From Verrucomicrobiota bacterium (GTDB lineage Bacteria; Verrucomicrobiota; Verrucomicrobiia; Limisphaerales; JADLHS01): DNA of 41,670 nt. Location: positions 1 through 41,670 of the forward strand of contig JANXWY010000271.1 in the NCBI GenBank assembly GCA_025350905.1, written 5' to 3'. The notes below the pieces were generated by a model. The model did not search any database. It was not told the origin of the DNA and was given only the letters and a program-made list of their open reading frames with translations. Both the position numbers and the translations under genes were made by a program. Within the stretch, counting starts at the first letter, position 1. The number at the start of each line of letters is the position of its first letter. Positions 18,594 to 27,763 of this stretch are shown piece by piece.

Positions 18594-21500
18594 TGGCCCC
18601 TCCGTGTCAGGCGTTCGCGGTTTGCGCGCGAAACGATGGGTGCTTCCATCGGTGACTTAAATTCATGGTCGGGCTTCAACTCGGTGCCGGATTTGGTCTG
18701 CAACACCCCGTCCCTCAAAACCACATCTTCAACGGCATAGACAGAATTGCTGCGCGCATAGAGCCTGTGCATTTCCTCCAGGTTGAAAGGCCGGGAGCCG
18801 CGCCTCCCGAACACGACGGTTTGATTGCCGGTTTCATCCACCACGCGGTCGCGATCGAGCCCGCGCGACACGGCAACGGCCGGACCTTCCGTCGGGTAGG
18901 TGGCGATCAATTTTGGATTGGGCGTCGGGCTGAAGCCCATGTGGCCGGGCACGTTTTCCGGTGAAATCATTTGCAGCACGCGCAGGCCGTTCTTGCCGTC
19001 GGCGACGAGTGCGAACATGGAGGCGTTGATCGAGCCAATCTGCACGGCGCGGGTGTCGGTGAGCGCGCCGCCCGCATTATACATTTGCTCCAGCCGCGGC
19101 CGCTCCGGGTTTTCGATGTTGATGAACGCCAGCCCTTCCGGGCCATTGGCCACGTAGGCGTAGGTGCGGGCGAGGTAAAACCGTTGCGCCTGCTTCAACG
19201 GCACGAACGCGCCGGGAATCAATTTCGGTTGCGTGGGGTGGGTGAGGTCAATGACCTTGAAACCTTCGTCGTCCGTCACAAAGCAGTAACGGAATTGCAC
19301 GCCCACGGCGCGCGGGTTTTTCAACCCTCGGGTCAATTCGCCCACCAAGTTAGGGGCGGCGAGCGCATCGTTGCGCAAACCGACGACGAACAAACCATTC
19401 TGGCCAACCACATAAAGATTCGTCCCGGCCATGAAACTGTGCATCGCCCCGGTGAGTTTGCCGTCGGGGTTGAAGCGGATGACTTTTTCCTTATCCAGAA
19501 AATTGTTGCTCGGATCGCCGTCCACCAGCGTGCCGACCGTACACAGGACCAATCCTTCCTCGCGATCGGTGACAAAGACCCAGGCGTAAATCGGGCTGAC
19601 GGGCTGCTCCTGGTTTTCCGGCTGGCGGGTGCGCAGCGGGTCAATGCCCAGCGTGCTCGGGAGCGTGACGCTGGTGGCGTACTTGGTGCGGACATAGGTG
19701 CGCTGGCCAAGGGGCGAAACCGGCGCGGTGACGATGCGCTCGGAGAATCCTTTTTGATCAATGTTCGCCACGTCGAATACTTCAAAGCCGTCCGCCCCGT
19801 TGGCCGTGTAGAGGTATTCACCGCGCAACGTCAAATCCAGAATCTCCCTTGCGTGGTGATGGTGTGCCGCTTTCAACTCGGCATGGTTTTCCGCGACGTG
19901 CCGTTTGAAATTATCCGGGTAAGCCAGTTGGTGCAGATGGCTACCCAAAGCGGCTTGCGGTTCCTCTTGTTCCGTCCACACCACGGCGGCAAAACCGTCC
20001 TTGCCTTCGCCGACATACGCGTAGCGCCCGAAGAAATTCACTGTGCCGGTGCCGAAGCCGAGCAGCTGCGTCAGCCACGCATTGTTGTCGCTGTCCTTGG
20101 CTACATGGCAGTCCGTGCAATTCTTGGTCGTGCCCACGCCGCTCGTCGTGTGGGGAAAGTGCGGATTAAAGGCCTGGCCGCTGTAGCCCTCGGCGCTGAC
20201 GGTCTGCTGCTGGGAATAAATCCATTCGCGGTTGGCGTTCTGCGAACCGACGATGACGGCGGATGAGGAACGCAACACCGCCAGCCGGTTGCTCTTCACC
20301 GTGCTGTCAATGCCCAGTTGGAAGACGTCATCGCGCACGACCTGCGGGTTGTAGGACGTGAAATTGCGCGTGGTCAAGCCCGCGAACTTGTTCAGCGCGA
20401 CCCGCTGGTTGGCCTTCATCGGCAGATGACAGCCGAAGCACGAGGTGGCCCACGACGAGTGACAGATTTGGCAGGAGATCGAGGAGTTGTCGTGTGCGAG
20501 TTCGCGTTTGCAGTCCGGTGCGCTGGCGACCGGCCCCTCGCCCTGACGCTCTCCCCTTCCGAAGGGGCGAGGGGATAGCAATGGTCCGTCGCTTGGTGTT
20601 TGGTCAGTCGCCCGTCTGTCGTCAGCCGTAGCTTTGACATGAGACGGTTGATGATTCTCCCTCTCCCCTTCCGAAGGGGCGAGGGCCGGGGTGAGGGGTG
20701 CGGCAGCAACGTGACCCCAAGTAGTGCCATCCCGCCGCAGCGTCTTGGCATAGGCGGACTTCGCGTTGTAATGCGAAGACTGGGGGTCAATCGTGTCCAC
20801 GGTTTGCGGAATTTCCCAGCGCAGGTCTGGTGTCATGGTCGACCGTTGGAACAACTTGTTTCCGTCCCAATAAAACCGTGGTCCCTGCGGCGTGTTGCTC
20901 GCGCGCAAATCGATCTGGCCGCCATTGCCCGACGTCACCAGCGTGGGCCGTGTCGTAATCGTGCCGTGGCAGTCAATGCACTCGATGGTGGTGGCGGCGC
21001 GCGGCTCTCCGTACAGCAACCCGTTTCCATGCACGTCGGTTTTGAAATGACAATCGGCGCACTGCATGCCCTTCGCGAGATGGACGTCCTTGAGATGAAT
21101 CGCCTTCGCGAACTTCATCGGGTCGTCGTGGGAAATTTTATGGTCGTCGAGATCGAGCAAGTTGCCGTGGCGATCCTTCTTGAACACGGCGCGAAACACC
21201 CAGCCGTGACCGTGATAATCCGCAAACTGAGTTTGCTTCAGCTGGGGATTCAACTCCGCGACTTTTTCCAGAAACTCCAGGTTACCCCACAACCCGCGCG
21301 CGGCCGCCGCCTCGGGATTGTCCTGGACCGCACTGACCATCTCCGCCGCGGTCGGATTTTTCTGCTCCTTGGGATACATGAATTCGCCATCGCTCTCCTG
21401 ATCCCACCAGATGTAACCCAGGTACGGATTCACGAAGAGGTTGCCCTGGTGCATGTGGCAGTTCATGCATTGGGCGGTCGGGATGGCGCGCGTGAACTGG

Positions 21501-22588
21501 TGTTTGATCGGGTGACCGCGCTCGTCTTTGCGGATCGCCTTGTCGTCGCTGAAGCTCAAACCTTGATGACCGTATTTGGAATACCAACCGGAATGCGTCG
21601 GGGAACGGTCGTTGGCATAAACCACATGACACGCCGTGCAACCGCTGGAGCGGTAATCACCCGGATGATTGTTCGAGCCCATGAAGTCGAGCAACGGATC
21701 GTGCAGCCGCGTCTTCTGCAAATTGAGGAAAACCGGATCAATGCGATTGAGCGTGCCCAGACCGCGGTCGGAAAGACGACGGGCGGGTTTGCCTGGCGGC
21801 TCGAAGGGATTCGGGTTGCCGAGTTGATTGGGTTTCTCCCCGCCGCGCTCGAAGATGCGGAGCAGGTTGCCGGGTTGGCTGAGCGCGAAGCGCGGCAACG
21901 GATCCAGGAACGGCAGAATCCCGTGTTGCTCCGTCATCTCCGGGGTTACGGGAATCGGACTGTCCAGACGCAACGGCACGCCGTCCAGTCCGTACGCCTG
22001 CCCGAAGCGATAATTTTTGGCGGGATACGCGCCGTTGTTGTAGAGCGCCGCGCCCCAGAGCATCGCGCCGTGGCGCATCATGCTGTGACCCACATTGCGC
22101 ACGATCTCGGCGTGACACAGCCCACAGGCCTGGTCCGCGACGCGCAGGTCGCCGGGGTTCACAAACTGGATGAACTCGGCGGACTCGTGATTGAGCAGCA
22201 CCGAGGAATCATTCGGGTTGGCGGAGCTTTGCCAGAAAACCGGGTTGCGCGGCGCGACGTGTGCCTGCCGCTGCATCAGCCCCGGCGTGGCATTGCCGCC
22301 ATGACAATCCGTGCAGCCGAGCACCACGTTGGGCGAGGTGTGCATCGGCTCGCTGCCGGTGTGGCATTCGAGACAACCCCGGCTCTTGAGGTCGGCATCC
22401 GCCTTGGACTGGTCAATCAGGTTTGGTTCGGGCAACTCGTGGGTGGCTGCTTGCGGCAACTCCTTCGGTACCGAAATCTCCGGGCCGGAGCCGACCGGGT
22501 CGGCGAAGGCGAGTTGAGAAGACACAAGGAATGCGCAAACCGCAACTGCGATACTGAAATTTGGTTGGTGAAGCGAAATTAGATGCAC
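18590..22588 (-). CDS. Large secreted decahaem c-type cytochrome with LVIVD-repeat C-terminus
   Basis: From GTG 22588 the protein has 1332 residues, starting with a signal peptide (FSIAVAVCAFLVSSQLAFA). Ten CXXCH haem-binding motifs are visible: CLECH, CTDCH, CGLCH, CTACH, CMNCH, CADCH, CIDCH, CQICH, CFGCH and a second CTDCH. All lie in the N-terminal two thirds. The rest is a propeller-like region with LVIVD-type repeats (LYTANGADGFEVFDV, CFVTDDEGFKVIDL, AYVANGPEGLAFINI, FALVADGKNGLRVLQM). Such proteins carry electrons across the periplasm or to the surface. The open frame runs to 22873, but that extension crosses a palindromic repeat and reads as repeat translation. Residues of about 631-685, between haems 7 and 8, are also encoded by a repeat pair. 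The gene follows a beta-barrel gene and overlaps the NHL gene by four bases. Confidence 0.88.
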   Translation of the reverse strand: MHLISLHQPNFSIAVAVCAFLVSSQLAFADPVGSGPEISVPKELPQAATHELPEPNLIDQSKADADLKSRGCLECHTGSEPMHTSPNVVLGCTDCHGGNATPGLMQRQAHVAPRNPVFWQSSANPNDSSVLLNHESAEFIQFVNPGDLRVADQACGLCHAEIVRNVGHSMMRHGAMLWGAALYNNGAYPAKNYRFGQAYGLDGVPLRLDSPIPVTPEMTEQHGILPFLDPLPRFALSQPGNLLRIFERGGEKPNQLGNPNPFEPPGKPARRLSDRGLGTLNRIDPVFLNLQKTRLHDPLLDFMGSNNHPGDYRSSGCTACHVVYANDRSPTHSGWYSKYGHQGLSFSDDKAIRKDERGHPIKHQFTRAIPTAQCMNCHMHQGNLFVNPYLGYIWWDQESDGEFMYPKEQKNPTAAEMVSAVQDNPEAAAARGLWGNLEFLEKVAELNPQLKQTQFADYHGHGWVFRAVFKKDRHGNLLDLDDHKISHDDPMKFAKAIHLKDVHLAKGMQCADCHFKTDVHGNGLLYGEPRAATTIECIDCHGTITTRPTLVTSGNGGQIDLRASNTPQGPRFYWDGNKLFQRSTMTPDLRWEIPQTVDTIDPQSSHYNAKSAYAKTLRRDGTTWGHVAAAPLTPALAPSEGERENHQPSHVKATADDRRATDQTPSDGPLLSPRPFGRGERQGEGPVASAPDCKRELAHDNSSISCQICHSSWATSCFGCHLPMKANQRVALNKFAGLTTRNFTSYNPQVVRDDVFQLGIDSTVKSNRLAVLRSSSAVIVGSQNANREWIYSQQQTVSAEGYSGQAFNPHFPHTTSGVGTTKNCTDCHVAKDSDNNAWLTQLLGFGTGTVNFFGRYAYVGEGKDGFAAVVWTEQEEPQAALGSHLHQLAYPDNFKRHVAENHAELKAAHHHHAREILDLTLRGEYLYTANGADGFEVFDVANIDQKGFSERIVTAPVSPLGQRTYVRTKYATSVTLPSTLGIDPLRTRQPENQEQPVSPIYAWVFVTDREEGLVLCTVGTLVDGDPSNNFLDKEKVIRFNPDGKLTGAMHSFMAGTNLYVVGQNGLFVVGLRNDALAAPNLVGELTRGLKNPRAVGVQFRYCFVTDDEGFKVIDLTHPTQPKLIPGAFVPLKQAQRFYLARTYAYVANGPEGLAFINIENPERPRLEQMYNAGGALTDTRAVQIGSINASMFALVADGKNGLRVLQMISPENVPGHMGFSPTPNPKLIATYPTEGPAVAVSRGLDRDRVVDETGNQTVVFGRRGSRPFNLEEMHRLYARSNSVYAVEDVVLRDGVLQTKSGTELKPDHEFKSPMEAPIVSRANRERLTRRGQ
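20534..20698. repeat. REP-like paired palindrome, family A copy 1, inside the decahaem cytochrome gene
   Basis: Arms at 20534-20574 and 20657-20698 are imperfect inverted copies (about 33 of 41 positions match), each centred on CCCCTTCCGAAGGGG. The pair spans 165 bases, a multiple of three, and is read through without a stop in the cytochrome frame. The encoded segment (LTPALAPSEGERE ... LSPRPFGRGERQGEG) has no Cys or His haem ligand pattern. Family A also occurs at 22588-22790, 27485-27637 and 31022-31083. Confidence 0.85.
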
Positions 22589-22790
22589 GCCCGCCCTCAC
22601 CCGCGCCCTCTCCCCCGCGGAGAGGGAGAGCAAAGGTGCGTTTATTGAATGTTCGATCGCTAATTTGGCGGTCTTCGCGTTTTCCGCGATTTTGTAATAC
22701 CGAGTCCAACCAACGTGCGCACCCACAATGCAAAAGGACTGGCGGTAATTCTCCCTCTCCCGGGGGAGAGGGTCGGGGTGAGGGTGGGCG
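22588..22790. repeat. REP-like paired palindrome, family A copy 2, in the decahaem cytochrome leader
   Basis: Arms at 22588-22629 and 22751-22790 are inverted copies of the CCCTCACCC...CCCTCTCCC type, each with an inner CTCTCCC/GGGAGAG hairpin. The left arm touches the GTG start codon of the decahaem cytochrome, so the repeat forms most of the 288-base gap to the beta-barrel gene. The GGTGAGGGCGGGC edge supplies the only purine-rich sequence near the start codon. Confidence 0.8.
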
Positions 22791-22876
22791 TTTATTCCGA
22801 CGTTTCGTCGCCAATCAAAACGAACTACTGCAGGTTGGCTGCTGCAAAGGAGTTTTGGACGGCGCATTCGCATGGT

Positions 22877-25219
22877 TCAATAGGTAAGTGTGATGGCGAT
22901 CAATCCGCTGTAAAGAAAATCATCCACCTGACCGCGTTGATCCGTGCGGTCGAACCCCGCCACCAGATCAGTGTTGGACTGGTAAATATCCTTGAAACCC
23001 CGGCTGGGCAGCAGCACGCCAAAGCCCGTCGAGATAATGATATTATCCGTCAGCAACGGACGGTATTGAAAGCCGATGCTCAAGTCCCAGCCGATTTGAT
23101 TGGCCGCGGTGTCCGTCATCAAGGCGGTCTTGATCGTGGCCGTATCCGCGAGGCTGATATAGTTGGCGTTGACGAATGAGCGCAACCGGGGAGTGAGTTC
23201 GACTTCCGCGCCGAGGCCGAGGATGTAAACGCCCGGATTGACGAAGTTGGATTGACCTTCGGTTTTGCTCGAGCGCAGATTCGGCACGAGACTGTTGCGC
23301 TGTTTCAAATTCACCGAGGTGCCGCCCAGATTGAAGCCTTGGCGCGCCCAGTAACTGAACGGACCGCCGGTGAAATTGGGATTGTCGAGAATCGTGTCGA
23401 ATCCGGTGCCCCGACTGTCTTCGGAGTTGTGATCGCCCGAGGCGTAAAAGAAAGACGTCTTGTAGCGGATCCAATCGCGGTCGTACGAAACCTCGAGCGC
23501 GGCCATCTGCGCGTTGATGTCCACCGGTTGACCGGCGAGGCCGTTGAAATCGTCATGGCCGAACACCTCGTAAAACGCGTGAGAGACATTGACGCGGCCG
23601 ATGTGGCCGTCGCCCGCCCACCCGAGATAATAGGCATTCACATCGTGGGGGCGGACCGTGCCGATGGGCTCGGGCCGGACGAGGTTGCCGTTCTCGTCAT
23701 AGTGTACGCCGCCGTGGTCCAGGCTCGCCTGGAAGCTCCATTCCGCCGTGTATCCCTCCCACAGAAAATCCTGCCAGTAGAAATTGGCGATCACCACTTC
23801 CTGGTCCCGCGCATCGAACGTATTTAATTCGGAGTTGGTGTCCTTCTCGCGCATGTCAAACCCGGCGACATTGTATTGGAAACGGTTGTTGTCCCAGTTG
23901 CCGAAAAGCCGCGCGCCAAGATTAATGTCGTTGAAGATAAATCCGCGGAAGTCGGAGTTGAACGGCTGCAAGCCGACGCGCGCGGCCAGGAAATCATAAT
24001 TGTCCGAGAGATCGCTCAGGTGGATTTCACCGAACGCCTGTTGCAAAGCAAAAAAAGTATCAGTGCGCACGGTGTTCTTCTGGCCGCGAAAGCTGCCCGC
24101 TGTACCGACCTGACCATTGAGCAGGGTGTCGATATCGCCGGGATTTAGCACGTAACCGTTTCCGGGTGGTGGCGTGTTATTATTGCCACCCAACGGGCCG
24201 CGTGGGTCGGGGGAAACCACGCCGGTTTCTTTCGAATTCAGGTAGTTGACATTGAACACCGGCTGCAGCTTGATTGCCCAGCCCACCGGCTTGAACGCCG
24301 TTTCGCCTTCGAACAATTCCGCGGAAAATGCCAGGTAATTCTGGATGCCAATCTGTTCGCTCTCGCCGTAAAATTGATACTCGCCCGGCACCGCGGTGCT
24401 CACGCCACTGGCGGTCGGGACGCGGCGGAACTCGACCACGGTTTCCGTCGAGGCCGTCAGGTTCAAAAAAATGTCCTGGCCGATCAATGGCACGTCGCCC
24501 TTGAGCACACTTTGCCGATACGGCCGCCAGAGCATCGGTTCGGGCGTTTCGTACGGCTGCTCGATTACGCCGCTCGTGTATCGCTTCCACGGCACGAAAC
24601 CGATGCGCCAACGGTCGGGGCGCGGTTGAGTGTTGGTCGGATAATCCTCCGGCCACGGCAACGAGGTATACTCCGGCAGCTGGAAGTTTGGTTGGATTTT
24701 CAAATTGCCCCGTATGTCTTCGCGCGGCAGTGCCTGATCCGGCGGCAGCGGCTCTAAACCGAAACTGCCCGGCGCCGTTGATTGTGGCGAAAGGATCTCG
24801 CCTTGGCGCAAATCGGAACGGGGCAAGGCGAGGTCCGAGGGCACGGTCGGCGGAGTAAAGGTTGGCCAGGGCAGGGGATCGGTGCGGAACAACGGAACTG
24901 ACGGCGACATCGATGGGGACAGACCCGCTCCCGGATCGGGATTGAACGCCGGCGGCGCGGCGGGCGGGGTATTGGTACTGATGGAAACCCGGCGCGACCA
25001 GTTCGTCGCCGGCGGAAGATTGGTGGGAAGAATCAGCGGGTTAGGATCAGGATTAAAGGTGGTGGGTGGCTTGGGCGCCGGGCCGGGACTGATCGCTTGG
25101 TAGGGTTTGAGCCGGTTGGGATCGTTGGTTTCCGCCATGCCGATGCTGGACAAAAGCAGAAGCCACAGCCCCGCAAAATAAATTCCAGACGGTCGAGGCT
25201 GGTTTTCCCACAGAGACAT
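22877..25219 (-). CDS. Putative outer-membrane beta-barrel (porin-like) protein beside the decahaem cytochrome
   Basis: The protein has 780 residues from ATG 25219. A signal peptide (IYFAGLWLLLLSSIGMAE) leads to a Pro-rich region of about 150 residues (SPGPAPKPPTTFNPDPNP, TNLPPATNW). The rest has alternating amphipathic strands and ends VDDFLYSGLIAITLTY, with the C-terminal aromatic typical of barrel proteins. Segments such as FLAARVGLQPFNSDFRGF, RFQYNVAGFDMR and EVELTPRLRSFVNANYISLAD fit barrel strands. There is no CXXCH motif. I cannot place it in a named family. Because it precedes a large decahaem cytochrome on the same strand, a porin-cytochrome conduit partner is plausible. TTG 25255 is an alternative start but ATG 25219 gives a better signal peptide. 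Confidence 0.7.
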   Translation of the reverse strand: MSLWENQPRPSGIYFAGLWLLLLSSIGMAETNDPNRLKPYQAISPGPAPKPPTTFNPDPNPLILPTNLPPATNWSRRVSISTNTPPAAPPAFNPDPGAGLSPSMSPSVPLFRTDPLPWPTFTPPTVPSDLALPRSDLRQGEILSPQSTAPGSFGLEPLPPDQALPREDIRGNLKIQPNFQLPEYTSLPWPEDYPTNTQPRPDRWRIGFVPWKRYTSGVIEQPYETPEPMLWRPYRQSVLKGDVPLIGQDIFLNLTASTETVVEFRRVPTASGVSTAVPGEYQFYGESEQIGIQNYLAFSAELFEGETAFKPVGWAIKLQPVFNVNYLNSKETGVVSPDPRGPLGGNNNTPPPGNGYVLNPGDIDTLLNGQVGTAGSFRGQKNTVRTDTFFALQQAFGEIHLSDLSDNYDFLAARVGLQPFNSDFRGFIFNDINLGARLFGNWDNNRFQYNVAGFDMREKDTNSELNTFDARDQEVVIANFYWQDFLWEGYTAEWSFQASLDHGGVHYDENGNLVRPEPIGTVRPHDVNAYYLGWAGDGHIGRVNVSHAFYEVFGHDDFNGLAGQPVDINAQMAALEVSYDRDWIRYKTSFFYASGDHNSEDSRGTGFDTILDNPNFTGGPFSYWARQGFNLGGTSVNLKQRNSLVPNLRSSKTEGQSNFVNPGVYILGLGAEVELTPRLRSFVNANYISLADTATIKTALMTDTAANQIGWDLSIGFQYRPLLTDNIIISTGFGVLLPSRGFKDIYQSNTDLVAGFDRTDQRGQVDDFLYSGLIAITLTY

Positions 25220-25412
25220 TGCCGGGATGAGAGTTTTTTTGATCCAAGAAATCAAGCGCTTCCTCTGCGGCCAGAGCGAATCTAAGGGTTGGTTAATTTG
25301 GAAGATAGCTCTGGTAGTGCGACGTGACGGGTGTAGTCCGGGCCGCCTGAGCCGCCGTCCAAGCTGGTGAGCGGGCCCGGTGGCATTTCCACATTGGTTT
25401 CACAGCCCGCGT

Positions 25413-25529
25413 CTTGGACTGCGGGGGCAAGCGCAGCGCGACCCCGCTTTTGGTGAGGGTTGAACCAGCCAACCTCGCCAGTCTTCTGAAAGCGCCGTCG
25501 CCGCTGCGCTCAGCCGGCGCACTCCAAAG
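25413..25529. repeat. REP-like paired palindrome, family B copy 1
   Basis: The left arm (25413-25453) reads TTGGACTGCGGGGGCAAGCG and onward; the right arm (25489-25529) is a diverged inverted partner ending GCGCACTCCAAAG. A second copy of the family is at 31196-31320. The repeat lies in the 629-base gap between the divergent barrel and GlcG-like genes. Confidence 0.65.
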
Positions 25530-25636
25530 CGGAGAGAGAAAGCCCGTTCGATTGGCCGTCCTCGAATACGCGTCGCTTCCCGTCGCACTTCTTTGGGTGC
25601 GATTAAATACGGGTGAGGGAAGGGTGGATTTTCTCC

Positions 25637-25747
25637 GGAGCGCGGACGGTCCCTCGTCCGCAGCCGTGCGCTACGCTAAAGCGCGCCGCAAGGCTCGATG
25701 CGCGCCGGTCTGGCCACGCGCTGCGAGCGAGGGACCGCTCGCGCTCC
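25637..25747. repeat. REP-like paired palindrome, family F, with compensatory stem changes
   Basis: Two 28-base inverted arms (25637-25664 and 25720-25747) match at 24 positions. The four differences are paired: one arm has stem GCGGACG/CGTCCGC, the other GCGAGCG/CGCTCGC. Both keep a full hairpin around GTCCCT. With the family B element next to it, repeats account for much of the stretch 25220-25848, in which I see no gene. Confidence 0.75.
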
Positions 25748-25848
25748 GTCAGATAGCCTCACCCGACTTTGATCGCACCCCACTTCTTTTCCTCCGCAGG
25801 ATTAGACTTGCGGAATTCCGCTTCTCCTCTGAAATACCCGGAACGACT

Positions 25849-27420
25849 GTGAACCGAACTGCCCTCACGATTACCCTGGCTTTGCTGACGGCGACACTTC
25901 GTGCCTCTGCGCAACTCGCCTTGGCCGACGTGCAACAGGTCATCGCCCAGGCCGCCACGCGCGCAAGTCAAATCTCCACCAATAGCGTCATCGCCGTCAC
26001 GGACCGCGAGGGCTACGTGCTCGGCGTGTGGAGTGTGAACGGGACGACACCCGTCACGAGCGCCTTCACCGGACTAGTGGCCAACGCCATCGCCAAGGCC
26101 GGCACCGCCGCGTTTCTGAGCAGCGGTCAAAACGCTTTTACCACGCGCACGGCCGGCTTCATCGTACAGCAAAACTTCCCGCCCGGCGTGCTTAACAAAG
26201 CGCCCGGCCCGCTCGTAGGGGTCAACTTTTCCAATCTGCCCTTCACCGATGTCAACCGGCTCAAGGACCCGGCCACTTACAGTCCGGCACTGACGAACGG
26301 GCTGAACGGCGGGCCCGTGCCCACGCCGATCACCGGTGGCTTGGCTGGCACCCCGGGCGGCGTGCCGCTCTACCAGGGGGGCAAACTCGTGGGCGGGGTT
26401 GGTGTCGTCGGCGACGGTGATGGCCCCTTCGACATCACGCCGCAATCCATCGCGAATCCGGACGTGGACGAGGACGTGGCGCTCGCCGGACAAATCGGAT
26501 TCGCGCCGAGTCCACAAATTTTTGGCTCTCAGGTGACGATTGATGGCATTCGGCTGCCCTACGTTTCCAGCAGCACCAGTCTGCCGGTCGTTGCTCCGTT
26601 CGGCAGCATCGGTGTCAACTACGCTGCGTTCCCGCTCACCGCCGGCCCGGGCCCGATCAATTATCCGTCGCTCTCTTTGGGTGGCGTGACGGGTGAATTG
26701 CGAAACCCGATCATCAGCGATCCGAGCGGGGTTTTGCTGCCCGGCGGCACCGCGCGACTCACGGCCGCGGAAGTGACCAACATCCTCGCGGCCGCCGCCA
26801 ATCGCGCCCGCACCACCCGGGCCGGCATCCGCCTGCCGCGGGGTCAGGCGGCCCAGGTTTTTATTTCCGTGGTCAACAATCCCAACCTGGCCGGCAGCCC
26901 GCCGGTAATCCTGGGTTCATTCTGCACTTCGCCGGATACCACGCGCTTCAGTTGGGATGTCTCGGTGCAAAAGGCGCGGACGGCGCTGTTTTTTTCCGCG
27001 ACCAACCGCGCCTACTCCGCGCGCACGGTGGGTTTCCTCGCGCAAAGCCTCTATCCGCCCGGCATCAGCGCGACGCAGCCCGGCTTGTTCTTCGGATTGC
27101 AGGAACGGTTTTCCATCATCACGCCGACGGCGATCGTGGCCACCAACCCCGTCAACGGCGCGGTGTTCACCACTTCCACCAGCGTGAATCCCAACCTGCC
27201 CAACGGCCTTACGATATTTCCCGGCGGCTTTCCGTTGTATCGCAACGGCGTGGTGATTGGCGCGGTGGGTGTGAGCGGCGACGGGATTGATCAGGATGAC
27301 CTCATCGCGGCGAGCGGTGCGTCCGTGTTTCCATCAGCGGAAGCCATTCGTGCCGACCGCACGCAATATCGCGGGGCGCGCTTGCCTTACGCGAAATTTC
27401 CGCGCAATCCGGCGTTGTGA
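25849..27420 (+). CDS. Secreted protein with two GlcG/HbpS-like domains
   Basis: The 523-residue protein starts at GTG 25849, which follows GGAA by 5 bases and begins a clear signal peptide (ALTITLALLTATLRASA). Two copies of a GlcG/HbpS-like (PF03928, haem-degrading/haem-binding) fold follow. The first is at about 20-230 (LADVQQVIAQAATRASQ, AVTDREGYVLGVW, KAGTAAFLSSGQNAFTTRT). The second is at about 300-520 (AAEVTNILAAAANRARTTRAG, VQKARTALFFSATNRAYSART). Each repeat ends with a GGxPLYxxGxxxGxxGVxGDG motif typical of the family. Known members bind haem, cobalamin or small ligands, and many are uncharacterised. Its place beside cytochrome genes makes haem-related function attractive but unproven. 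The open frame extends to 25414 through two repeats; that part is not counted. Confidence 0.8.
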   Translation: MNRTALTITLALLTATLRASAQLALADVQQVIAQAATRASQISTNSVIAVTDREGYVLGVWSVNGTTPVTSAFTGLVANAIAKAGTAAFLSSGQNAFTTRTAGFIVQQNFPPGVLNKAPGPLVGVNFSNLPFTDVNRLKDPATYSPALTNGLNGGPVPTPITGGLAGTPGGVPLYQGGKLVGGVGVVGDGDGPFDITPQSIANPDVDEDVALAGQIGFAPSPQIFGSQVTIDGIRLPYVSSSTSLPVVAPFGSIGVNYAAFPLTAGPGPINYPSLSLGGVTGELRNPIISDPSGVLLPGGTARLTAAEVTNILAAAANRARTTRAGIRLPRGQAAQVFISVVNNPNLAGSPPVILGSFCTSPDTTRFSWDVSVQKARTALFFSATNRAYSARTVGFLAQSLYPPGISATQPGLFFGLQERFSIITPTAIVATNPVNGAVFTTSTSVNPNLPNGLTIFPGGFPLYRNGVVIGAVGVSGDGIDQDDLIAASGASVFPSAEAIRADRTQYRGARLPYAKFPRNPAL

Positions 27421-27484
27421 TGCCGGCGGACGTTTCACTGCTGCTGCACTGAGGTCCGTCATCCGGGAGGTTTGTTTTAACGCT

Positions 27485-27637
27485 CGCCCTCATCCTGACC
27501 TTCTCCCCCGAGGAGAAGGAATAGCCGCCGCGCGTTTCCGGTTGCGAATGACCGTCCGGCAAATCCAGTCGCGGGTTTTCGAGCAAGACGGTGGACGATT
27601 CTCCTTCTCCTTGGGGAGAAGGCCGGGATGGGAATGG
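27485..27637. repeat. REP-like paired palindrome, family A copy 3
   Basis: Arms at 27485-27520 and 27601-27637 are inverted copies with inner CTTCTCC/GGAGAAG stems. They occupy about half of the 343-base gap between the convergent GlcG-like gene (ends 27420) and the frameshifted small gene (ends 27764). I see no gene in this gap. Confidence 0.8.
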
Positions 27638-27763
27638 AATCAGGAGCATTGCTCTCATGGAGCGACGGGGGCTAAAGAAAGAGGATGAGCGGCGGGAAAG
27701 TTTGCGCAAGTTGCAACAGAAGCCTTGGCCCCGTCCGCTCCATCCGCTAGTTGGCCTGTATAT

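Noticed and set aside
20600-22582. 660-codon open frame on the plus strand opposite the decahaem cytochrome
   Set aside because: The opposite strand has ten CXXCH motifs and clear protein sense. This frame is compositionally biased (His, Arg, Val, Ala rich) and has no domain; GC-rich coding DNA often leaves such long antisense frames.
22589-22873. N-terminal extension of the decahaem cytochrome to 22873
   Set aside because: It translates the family A repeat, and a signal peptide begins right after GTG 22588.
25414-25848. N-terminal extension of the GlcG-like protein to 25414
   Set aside because: It is a translation of two palindromic repeats; GTG 25849 has a ribosome-binding-like GGAA and starts a signal peptide.
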